DNA of 20,658 nt, from contig DAOUVF010000003.1 of NCBI GenBank assembly GCA_030667765.1, positions 1 to 20,658 of the forward strand, read 5' to 3'. This stretch comes from Bacteroides sp. (lineage in GTDB: Bacteria > Bacteroidota > Bacteroidia > Bacteroidales > SM23-62). Position 1 is the first letter of the stretch; each line of letters opens with the position of its first letter. The position numbers were made by a program, and so were the translations under genes. Below, piece by piece: positions 14,675 to 20,658 of this stretch. The notes under the pieces are model-generated. The model made no database searches and was not told the origin of the DNA. It worked only from the letters and a program-made list of their open reading frames with translations.

Positions 14675-16987
14675 ATGGAAGAGAATCTGGTCATTGTAGA
14701 GTCACCTGCCAAGGCTAAAACCATTGGCAATTTCCTGGGAGAGGGTTTCAGGGTACTATCAAGTTTTGGTCACATCAGGGACCTTTCAAAAGAAAATTAT
14801 GGCGTTGATATAGAAAATAATTATCTGCCTGAATATATTATCCCCGAGGATAAGAAAAAAATAGTGGCAGATCTGAAGGCATCGGCTAAAAAGGCCTCCA
14901 CTATCTGGCTTGCTTCCGATGAGGACCGGGAAGGAGAAGCCATTGCCTGGCACCTTACTGAAGTACTCAATCTCGATCCGGAGAAAACCAGAAGGATCGT
15001 ATTCCATGAGATCACCAAGAACGCCATCAATGAAGCTATCGAAAATCCGCGGGATATCAATCAGAACCTGGTCAATGCCCAGCAGGCCCGAAGGATCCTG
15101 GACCGCCTGGTGGGATTTGAACTTTCCCCCTTGCTCTGGAGAAAGGTTAAACCGTCCCTTTCAGCCGGGCGGGTGCAGTCGGTGGCCGTCCGCCTGATCG
15201 TCGAACGAGAAAATACAATTGATGACTTTCAATCCAATTCTTTTTTCAGGGTTGTGGCCCAATTTGAATTCAAGGATAGTAGCGATAAAACACATAAGTT
15301 CCAGGCAGAGTTGCCTGCAAAGCTGAAGGACAAGGCTTCAGCCAAAGAGTTCCTTGAAAGTTGCCGGGGTGCCGGATACCACGTGCTGGATGTGACCAGG
15401 AAACCTGCAAAAAAATCACCAGCCCCTCCATTCACCACTTCCACCCTCCAGCAGGAGGCCAGCAGGAAACTTGGATTTTCGGTTGCCCAGACCATGAGTG
15501 TGGCCCAGCGTTTATATGAAAGCGGTAAAATCACATACATGAGGACGGATTCAGTAAACCTGTCAAAATCAGCACTTGCCGGAGCACGTGATGTAATTGA
15601 AAAAGAATTTGGGAAGGAATATTCCCGTACCAGGAATTTCTCCACCAAGAGTAAGGGTGCCCAGGAAGCACATGAAGCCATCCGACCGACCTACCTCGAA
15701 CAGAAAAACATTGAGGGTAAAAGGCAGGAACAACGATTGTACGAATTGATCTGGAAAAGGACCATTGCTTCGCAGATGAGTGAGGCACAACTCGAGAGGA
15801 CCACTGCCAGGATAAGTATTTCCACTCGTTCTGATCACCTGGCAGCCACCGGGGAAGTCATCCGATTCGACGGTTTCTTTAAAGTCTATATGGAATCAAG
15901 CGATGAAGAAGCAGATGAGAAACCCAGGGGATTGTTGCCTCCCATCAGGGAAAAGGACCCCTTGCATCTGATTCAGATGGATGCCACAGAACGATTTACC
16001 CAATCTCCTGCCAGGTACACAGAGGCAAGTTTGGTGAAAAAACTGGAAGAACTCGGTATTGGACGTCCCTCGACTTATGCACCAACCATATCCACCATTC
16101 AGAACCGGGGCTATGTAGAAAAGGGGGACAGGACAGGGAGTGAAAGGAATTATATGGTATTGACCCTGGCAGGTGATCAGCTCAAAGATGAGCGCAAATC
16201 TGAAGTTATCGGTAAAGAGAAAGCCAAGTTATTCCCGACGGATATCGGCGGACTTGTAAACGATTTCCTGGTAGATTATTTCAGTAATATCCTCGATTAT
16301 AATTTCACTGCCAACATAGAAAAGGAATTCGATAAAATCGCGGATGGTGAGATGGAATGGACTCAGATGATCAGCAGCTTTTATCCCGGATTCCATGAAC
16401 AGGTGGTCCAGACCACCCAGAACAGCAAGAAACCAACCGGAGAAAGGATCCTGGGCAAAGACCCGGAATCAGGCCGGCAGGTGAGTGTCAGGGTGGGCAG
16501 GTTCGGTCCCATGGTACAGATCGGTGAGGCAAGCGAGGAAGAGAAGCCACGTTTTGCAGGCTTGTTGAAGAACCAGAGTATTAAAACCATCACCCTGGAA
16601 GAGGCCCTTTCACTCTTCAAACTGCCACGTGTCATCGGTCAGTTCGAAGACGAAGAGGTAACGATAGGGGTAGGAAAGTTCGGACCATATGCACGGCATT
16701 CAAACAAGTTCTACTCCCTCGGGAAAAGTGATGATCCTTTCAATATCACCCTTGATAGAGCCATTGAGCTTATCCACAATAAAAGGGAACAGGACAAAAA
16801 TAAAATCATCCGGAAGTTTGATGAGAATCCGGGCCTGCAGATACTCAATGGAAGGTGGGGACCTTACATCAACCTGGATAAAGAAAACTTCAGGATCCCT
16901 AAAAACAAGAAAACGGAGGAATTAAGCTTTGAAGAATGCCTCCGGATTATAGAAAAAGCAAGAGAAGCTAAAAAGAAAAAGACCTAA
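14675..16987 (+). CDS. topA: DNA topoisomerase I (type IA)
   Basis: TopA relaxes negative supercoils by passing one strand through a transient break. The 770-residue protein begins with a TOPRIM domain (about 4-120) containing Glu9 in VESPAKAKTIG and the DEDREGE metal motif (82-88). AGRVQS is at 164-169, and the catalytic Tyr288 lies in GKITYMRTDS. The C terminus has no Cys4 zinc ribbons of the E. coli kind. Instead it has tandem topoisomerase C-terminal repeats, seen as GRFGPMVQIG (about residue 608), GKFGPYARHS (about 667) and GRWGPYINL (about 727). This is normal for Bacteroidota. The protein ends in a Lys-rich tail. It is followed 14 bases later by the arginase-like gene. Confidence 0.98.
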   Translation: MEENLVIVESPAKAKTIGNFLGEGFRVLSSFGHIRDLSKENYGVDIENNYLPEYIIPEDKKKIVADLKASAKKASTIWLASDEDREGEAIAWHLTEVLNLDPEKTRRIVFHEITKNAINEAIENPRDINQNLVNAQQARRILDRLVGFELSPLLWRKVKPSLSAGRVQSVAVRLIVERENTIDDFQSNSFFRVVAQFEFKDSSDKTHKFQAELPAKLKDKASAKEFLESCRGAGYHVLDVTRKPAKKSPAPPFTTSTLQQEASRKLGFSVAQTMSVAQRLYESGKITYMRTDSVNLSKSALAGARDVIEKEFGKEYSRTRNFSTKSKGAQEAHEAIRPTYLEQKNIEGKRQEQRLYELIWKRTIASQMSEAQLERTTARISISTRSDHLAATGEVIRFDGFFKVYMESSDEEADEKPRGLLPPIREKDPLHLIQMDATERFTQSPARYTEASLVKKLEELGIGRPSTYAPTISTIQNRGYVEKGDRTGSERNYMVLTLAGDQLKDERKSEVIGKEKAKLFPTDIGGLVNDFLVDYFSNILDYNFTANIEKEFDKIADGEMEWTQMISSFYPGFHEQVVQTTQNSKKPTGERILGKDPESGRQVSVRVGRFGPMVQIGEASEEEKPRFAGLLKNQSIKTITLEEALSLFKLPRVIGQFEDEEVTIGVGKFGPYARHSNKFYSLGKSDDPFNITLDRAIELIHNKREQDKNKIIRKFDENPGLQILNGRWGPYINLDKENFRIPKNKKTEELSFEECLRIIEKAREAKKKKT

Positions 16988-17001
16988 ACCCATCATGGCG
17001 A

Positions 17002-18165
17002 ATGAACCTGAATGATTATTTTGATCCTGTCAGCCTTGAAAGCCCAATCAATGACCATCTGTCGGACAAGGCAATCTTCTGTCGCAACATAAATATACAT
17101 ACCCCTGATTCACCCATTGCCCGGCTGGAGGAATTTGGACTGGCATTGATGGGGGTCCCGGAAGACCGTGGCGCAACTCTGTCGGGTTCGGCCATGGCAC
17201 CGGATCTGATACGCCACCAGCTGTACCAGCTATTCAGGGTAAATCCTTCCCTGAAGATCATCGACCTTGGAAACCTGAAAATTGGTAACACCAAACAGGA
17301 TACCTATTTTGCCCTCCAGGATGTTATTCTCGAAATGTCTTCACACAAACTGATCACTATATGTATGGGAGGCAGCCAGGATCTTACTTATGGGATCTAC
17401 CTTGCCTACGAGAAGATGGAAAGGAAATTTTCTTTTGCTACCGTTGACTCCCGGCTGGATATGGGTGTTATTGCCGATGAGATCAAACCTGAATCCTATC
17501 TTATACCCATTCTTTCCAGGAAAAAAGAGCTTTTGTTTTCATATACCAATATCGGGCATCAGACCTATTTCGTTGATCATGGCGACCTGGATTTCCTCCG
17601 GGATAATTTCCATAATTCAATCCGCCTGGGAGAATACCGGCAGGATCCTGGAAAAGCAGAACCCTATTTGAGGGATGCGGCATTTTTAAGCCTTGATATG
17701 AACGCCATCCGCCAGGCAGATTCACCTGGCTGTATCAAACCTTCTCCCAATGGATTCACCGGTGAGGAAATCTGTCAAATCAGCCGTTTCGCTGGATTGA
17801 GCAATAGCATGAAGACTTTCGGAGTTTTTAACATCCTTCCGGTGGCCGACCTTGGGGAACAATCCACCCATCTTGCCGCTCAGCTTTTATGGTATTTCAT
17901 GGATGGTGTCTCACAGCGGATTGAAGAGAATCCACATGCTTCCCCCGATTCATTTAAGAAGTTCATCGTTAGCCTGAATGATATGGACAATGACATCATC
18001 TTTTATAAAAGCCTGGAAACTGACAGATGGTGGTTTGAAGTCCCGGTACTACAGAAAAGCAGAAGCAGGCATGTATTGATATCATGTTCACATGATGATT
18101 ATCAGCAGGCATGTAACCATGAAATTCCAGACCGCTGGTTGAATGCTTTCCAGAAACTGAATTGA
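17002..18165 (+). CDS. Arginase/formimidoylglutamase-family protein with degenerate metal site
   Basis: This 387-residue protein has the ureohydrolase fold signatures but not their usual metal ligands. The motif normally GGDHS reads GGSQD (123-127), so His becomes Gln126. DAHxD reads DSRLD (149-153), so His becomes Arg151. SxDxDxxDP reads SLDMNAIRQADSPG (230-243), so the second Asp becomes Asn234. Asp149, Asp153 and Asp232 remain. With three of six manganese ligands changed, hydrolysis of guanidino or formimino substrates is unlikely, although databases often label such proteins formimidoylglutamase. It starts 14 bases after topA, has no signal peptide, and sits just upstream of the type IX secretion genes. 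I recall this gene order in other Bacteroidota, which suggests a conserved non-catalytic or altered role. The fold is clear; the function is unknown. Confidence 0.85.
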   Translation: MNLNDYFDPVSLESPINDHLSDKAIFCRNINIHTPDSPIARLEEFGLALMGVPEDRGATLSGSAMAPDLIRHQLYQLFRVNPSLKIIDLGNLKIGNTKQDTYFALQDVILEMSSHKLITICMGGSQDLTYGIYLAYEKMERKFSFATVDSRLDMGVIADEIKPESYLIPILSRKKELLFSYTNIGHQTYFVDHGDLDFLRDNFHNSIRLGEYRQDPGKAEPYLRDAAFLSLDMNAIRQADSPGCIKPSPNGFTGEEICQISRFAGLSNSMKTFGVFNILPVADLGEQSTHLAAQLLWYFMDGVSQRIEENPHASPDSFKKFIVSLNDMDNDIIFYKSLETDRWWFEVPVLQKSRSRHVLISCSHDDYQQACNHEIPDRWLNAFQKLN

Positions 18166-18277
18166 TGATTCGCACCCCGGCCACTATATTTTAATCCCAA
18201 TTCAGACAATATTTTAGCCTGATCACCGTAACCTTATTTAGAAAATGAGGTATAAAAGCTTGTCAAACCCCTGTAGT

Positions 18278-18299
18278 TATTAACAGTTTTTTGTTAATA
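18278..18299. repeat. Perfect 8-bp inverted repeat upstream of porP (operator-like)
   Basis: TATTAACA (18278-18285) and TGTTAATA (18292-18299) are exact reverse complements separated by GTTTTT. The element is A/T-rich and lies in the 223-base gap before porP, immediately upstream of the TTTG of the proposed promoter. It has no following T-tract, so an operator is more likely than a terminator. This is the only intergenic stretch over 200 bases in the window and I see no gene in it. Confidence 0.45.
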
Positions 18300-18302
18300 C
18301 GG

Positions 18303-18334
18303 TTTGTTTGAAAGCAATATTTTTACTTACTTTA
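18303..18334 (+). promoter_or_regulatory. Candidate promoter of the porP/porK operon
   Basis: TTTG (18303-18306, repeated at 18307-18310) is followed after 20 bases by TACTTTAC (18327-18334), which matches TAnnTTTG except for its last two bases. It would give a leader of about 45-50 bases. The match is partial and the call is tentative. Confidence 0.3.
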
Positions 18335-18345
18335 CCTAATTTCAA

Positions 18346-18373
18346 AGAGCGCAAAAAAACATTATAACGCTCT
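18346..18373 (+). promoter_or_regulatory. Possible leader hairpin before porP
   Basis: AGAGCG (18346-18351) and CGCTCT (18368-18373) form a perfect 6-bp, G/C-rich stem around a 16-base A-rich loop, ending 15 bases before the porP ATG. In an otherwise A/T-rich leader it could form an mRNA structure near the ribosome site. It could also be a protein-binding dyad. Confidence 0.3.
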
Positions 18374-18388
18374 GGTTTTCAAACAGAT

Positions 18389-19333
18389 ATGAAAAAAGGA
18401 TTTGGCATATTATTAATGAGTTTGATGACCATGATTTCGTACTCACAACAGGATCCTCAATTTAGCCAGTACATGTTTAACATGGCGGCCTTTAACCCAG
18501 GTTATACAGGCAGTCATGATAAAATTTGTATCTCCGGTGTGAACAGGCAGCAATGGGTTGGATTTGATGGCGCCCCATCATATTCCTTCTTCAATGCCAA
18601 TGCTGCGGTTAAACCATTTGGGTTCAGCAGTGGAGTGGGTCTGTCCATTCTCAGCGATAACCTCGCATTTAATAAAGACCTTGCCATCTCAGGAGCATAT
18701 GCAGCTCGTGTATCCATCGGACCAGGAACACTTGGCATCGGCGTAAACCTTGGTTTATATAATAAGGCGTTGGAAGCCACGTGGTATATCCCCGATGGCA
18801 TTGAGGATATGGTAGGACCAGACCAGGATCCATCCATCCCTATGGAGAGCGAGAGCACCATTGCCTTTGATATGGGATTCGGACTGTTTTACAGTACCGA
18901 CAACCTTTACTTTGGTATCTCAACAACACACTTGAATCAGCCCCAGATCAAATACGAGCAGGCAACCCCTTTCCTGGCTAGGCATTATTATGCCGTAGCC
19001 GGTTACAGGTTCCAGCTTCCCAACCCCCTGTTTGAGATCATGCCATCAGCCTTTTTCAAGTCTGATGGCATATCAAATTCTTTTGATGTAAGTGGACTGG
19101 TAAGGTACAATAAAAGGTTTTGGGGAGGCGTTTCTTATAGACCCGGAGATGCCCTCTCAGGGATTATCGGATTTGAATTGTTTAACGGTCTCAGGGTTGG
19201 ATACTCATATGATTTTACAACATCATCTATTGGTAAATATAGTGACGGTTCACATGAATTTACATTGGGCTATTGTTTTAGCCTGAGTACGGATAAGACT
19301 CCTCAAAAATACAGGAGTATCCGGTTTTTGTAG
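18389..19333 (+). CDS. porP: Type IX secretion system outer-membrane protein, PorP/SprF family
   Basis: This 314-residue protein has a signal peptide (about 1-19, ending near SYS) followed by the hallmark QQDPQFSQYMFN and FNPGYTGS of the PorP/SprF family. The rest consists of alternating amphipathic segments rich in Gly and aromatic residues, as in a C-terminal outer-membrane beta-barrel of about 14 strands. In the type IX system PorP-type proteins associate with PorK/PorN or link the machine to surface substrates. The next gene is PorK/GldK, starting 51 bases later, so this copy is likely the core PorP rather than one of the many SprF paralogs tied to individual adhesins. A 223-base upstream gap with two inverted repeats sets the pair apart from topA. 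The name is by family and position. Confidence 0.92.
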   Translation: MKKGFGILLMSLMTMISYSQQDPQFSQYMFNMAAFNPGYTGSHDKICISGVNRQQWVGFDGAPSYSFFNANAAVKPFGFSSGVGLSILSDNLAFNKDLAISGAYAARVSIGPGTLGIGVNLGLYNKALEATWYIPDGIEDMVGPDQDPSIPMESESTIAFDMGFGLFYSTDNLYFGISTTHLNQPQIKYEQATPFLARHYYAVAGYRFQLPNPLFEIMPSAFFKSDGISNSFDVSGLVRYNKRFWGGVSYRPGDALSGIIGFELFNGLRVGYSYDFTTSSIGKYSDGSHEFTLGYCFSLSTDKTPQKYRSIRFL

Positions 19334-19383
19334 AAATTTTAAAACTTGAATAATAATTAAAGTACTATAACACCTGATAAGCT

Positions 19384-20658
19384 ATGAAAAAGTTACTTGC
19401 GTTTGGCCTATTAGTGGCTATGTTTAGCAGTTGTGGGAAATACTATAGCGGAGAACTCACAGGAGTACCTGGCAGGAAGAAATATTTCGAGCCGGATCCG
19501 TTTGGGATGCAATTTGTTCCACAGGGAAGCTATAATGTTGGGCCCAGCGATCAGGATGTTCCGTTCGCACAAAACCATTTTTCTAAAACGATCACAACTG
19601 AACCTTTTTGGATGGATGAGACGGAAATCACCAATAATGAATACAGGCAATTTGTGATGTGGGTACGGGATTCTCTCCTTAGGGAAGTTCTAGGTGAAGT
19701 ACTGGAGGAGGATTACAGGATCTCCGTGGATGGAATGGGAAATGACTATGAAGAGGACATTTTCGGTCGTGCCTACCACTTGAACTGGGACAGCAAGCTT
19801 GACATGAAAAGGCTGAATGACAATGAAGATGCCATTCAGGCCATGGACATGCTCTATTACAGTGTGGAGGACAGGTTCTTCGGCCGCAAAGAAATCAATG
19901 TTCATAAACTGAATTACAGGTATTTCTGGATTGACCTTCAGCAGGCCGCCAGGCATCGGAATAAATATAAGAATGCATACCTGGAAGATATCAGTGATCT
20001 CGACCAGGAACCAGGTCAATACACCGGTAGCATTATCGATCCCGAGGGAAATGAGCAACCCATTGATAACCGCGGTGCATTCATCCTCAAGGACGTGGTC
20101 AATGTTTATCCTGACACCCTTTGTTGGATCAGGGATTTTACCTATTCCTATAACGAGCCAATGGCAAATATGTATTTCTGGCATCCTTCTTTTGACAATT
20201 ACCCTGTAGTAGGGGTAACCTGGAAACAGGCAGCCGCATTTTGTACCTGGAGGACCCAGTTGCTGAACAATGCCCTGAGCCAGGATGGTGATGCTTATGT
20301 TCAGGATTACCGCCTGCCCCTGGAGTCTGAATGGGAATATGCCGCACGTGGTGGACTGGATAATTCCATGTACCCCTGGGGAGGACTGTATACACGTAAC
20401 CGTGAAGGATGCTACCTCGCAAACTTCAAGCCCCTTAGGGGAAACTATGCAGTTGACGGCGGGGTTACAACAACTTCGGTTGGTTTCTATGAACCCAATG
20501 AGTACGGTCTTTATGATATGGCCGGCAACGTTGGCGAGTGGTGTGCCAATGCCTATGATGAATCTGCTTATTTCTTCCAGCATGATCTGAACCCGGATTA
20601 CAAATACAATGCAACAGAGAAGGATAGTCATGTGATGAAAAGGAAGGTAATTCGCGGA
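19384..20658 (+). CDS. porK: Type IX secretion lipoprotein PorK/GldK (partial, cut by window end)
   Basis: The ATG at 19384 opens a frame of 425 codons that runs off the window without a stop. Residues 1-17 are a lipoprotein signal ending MFSSC, with Cys17 the probable lipidated residue. The mature part is a formylglycine-generating-enzyme (SUMF1/FGE) fold: FVPQGSYNVG (44-53), FWMDETEITNNEYRQF (75-90), DYRLPLESEWEYAARGG (around 306-322), YGLYDMAGNVGEWC, and a final VIRG where GS-W would follow. Large insertions between the first and second blocks are typical of GldK/PorK. These lipoproteins form the periplasmic ring with PorN/GldN and are structural, not enzymes. The last part of the FGE fold and the stop are outside the window. 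PorL, PorM and PorN would be expected next. The 50-base gap after porP shows no promoter that I can support. Confidence 0.94.
   Translation, partial: MKKLLAFGLLVAMFSSCGKYYSGELTGVPGRKKYFEPDPFGMQFVPQGSYNVGPSDQDVPFAQNHFSKTITTEPFWMDETEITNNEYRQFVMWVRDSLLREVLGEVLEEDYRISVDGMGNDYEEDIFGRAYHLNWDSKLDMKRLNDNEDAIQAMDMLYYSVEDRFFGRKEINVHKLNYRYFWIDLQQAARHRNKYKNAYLEDISDLDQEPGQYTGSIIDPEGNEQPIDNRGAFILKDVVNVYPDTLCWIRDFTYSYNEPMANMYFWHPSFDNYPVVGVTWKQAAAFCTWRTQLLNNALSQDGDAYVQDYRLPLESEWEYAARGGLDNSMYPWGGLYTRNREGCYLANFKPLRGNYAVDGGVTTTSVGFYEPNEYGLYDMAGNVGEWCANAYDESAYFFQHDLNPDYKYNATEKDSHVMKRKVIRG

Noticed and set aside
16995..17015. A six-codon mini-ORF (MANEPE) overlapping the start of the arginase-like gene in another frame
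   Set aside because: It is too short to separate from chance and shows no regulatory amino-acid run or structure.
18166..18388. A small RNA or small ORF in the gap before porP
   Set aside because: Apart from the two inverted repeats and a partial promoter I see no convincing start, stop or terminator pattern. The gap is explained as a regulatory region.
19690..20631. A long 313-codon open frame on the minus strand
   Set aside because: It runs antisense through porK/gldK. Its translated sequence is Ile/Val/Pro-rich without domain motifs, as expected of a shadow of a well-supported gene.
1..20658. A functional pair of sulfatase and FGE-fold protein (the PorK/GldK lipoprotein as formylglycine maturase)
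   Set aside because: GldK/PorK is a secreted structural ring lipoprotein, the genes are about 18 kb apart with core genes between, and the C-terminal part of the FGE fold lies outside the window, so no catalytic cysteines can be shown.

Overview
The window is a chromosomal segment of a member of the Bacteroidota, probably from the Bacteroidales/Marinilabiliales or a related gliding or anaerobic lineage (inference). The evidence is the start of a type IX secretion cluster (a PorP/SprF-type barrel followed by the PorK/GldK lipoprotein), a DUF4270 lipoprotein, the family-typical gene order short GT5 protein / panC / panD / YbhN-like membrane protein / rfaE2 / radA, and several matches to the Bacteroidota sigma factor -7 element TAnnTTTG. 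No tRNA, rRNA, CRISPR array, IS element or phage gene is visible. Coding density is very high and no gene-free stretch exceeds about 225 bases.

Layout. (1) 14-1762 (+): an exported sulfatase, visibly more A/T-rich than its neighbours and the only accessory-looking gene. It converges on and overlaps the end of glmS. (2) 1749-5676 (-): a three-gene unit transcribed in the order GT5-like short glycosyltransferase, DUF4270 lipoprotein, glmS. The genes overlap or abut exactly, and a perfect -7 element lies in front of the first. (3) 5800-12135 (+): seven tightly packed genes, panC, panD, a YbhN/LPG-synthase-type membrane protein, rfaE2, radA, a small unknown protein and a tandem ABC ATPase. Spacings run from short gaps to ATGA overlaps. 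The unit links pantothenate synthesis, heptose activation for LPS and DNA recombination, and looks like a housekeeping co-transcript rather than a single pathway. (4) 12199-14565 (-): a class A penicillin-binding protein, convergent with the ABC gene and divergent from topA. (5) 14675-18165 (+): topA and a degenerate arginase-family protein. (6) 18389 to the end (+): porP/sprF and porK/gldK, the latter cut by the window edge. PorL, PorM and PorN would be expected beyond the edge.

How the genes work together. Much of the window concerns the cell envelope: GlmS makes glucosamine-6-phosphate for peptidoglycan and LPS, PBP1A polymerises and cross-links peptidoglycan, RfaE2 activates heptose for LPS core, DUF4270 is a surface or periplasmic lipoprotein, and PorP/PorK belong to the type IX secretion machine.

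I found no clear new defence or mobile system. The best leads are proteins that look like enzymes but have lost expected residues: the arginase-like protein next to the secretion cluster (three of six metal ligands changed), the half-length GT5 protein (no C-terminal domain, KxGG lost), and the sulfatase (a reciprocal Asp/Asn exchange among its calcium ligands and no Lys at the usual place). Two inverted repeats in front of porP are the best regulatory candidates.
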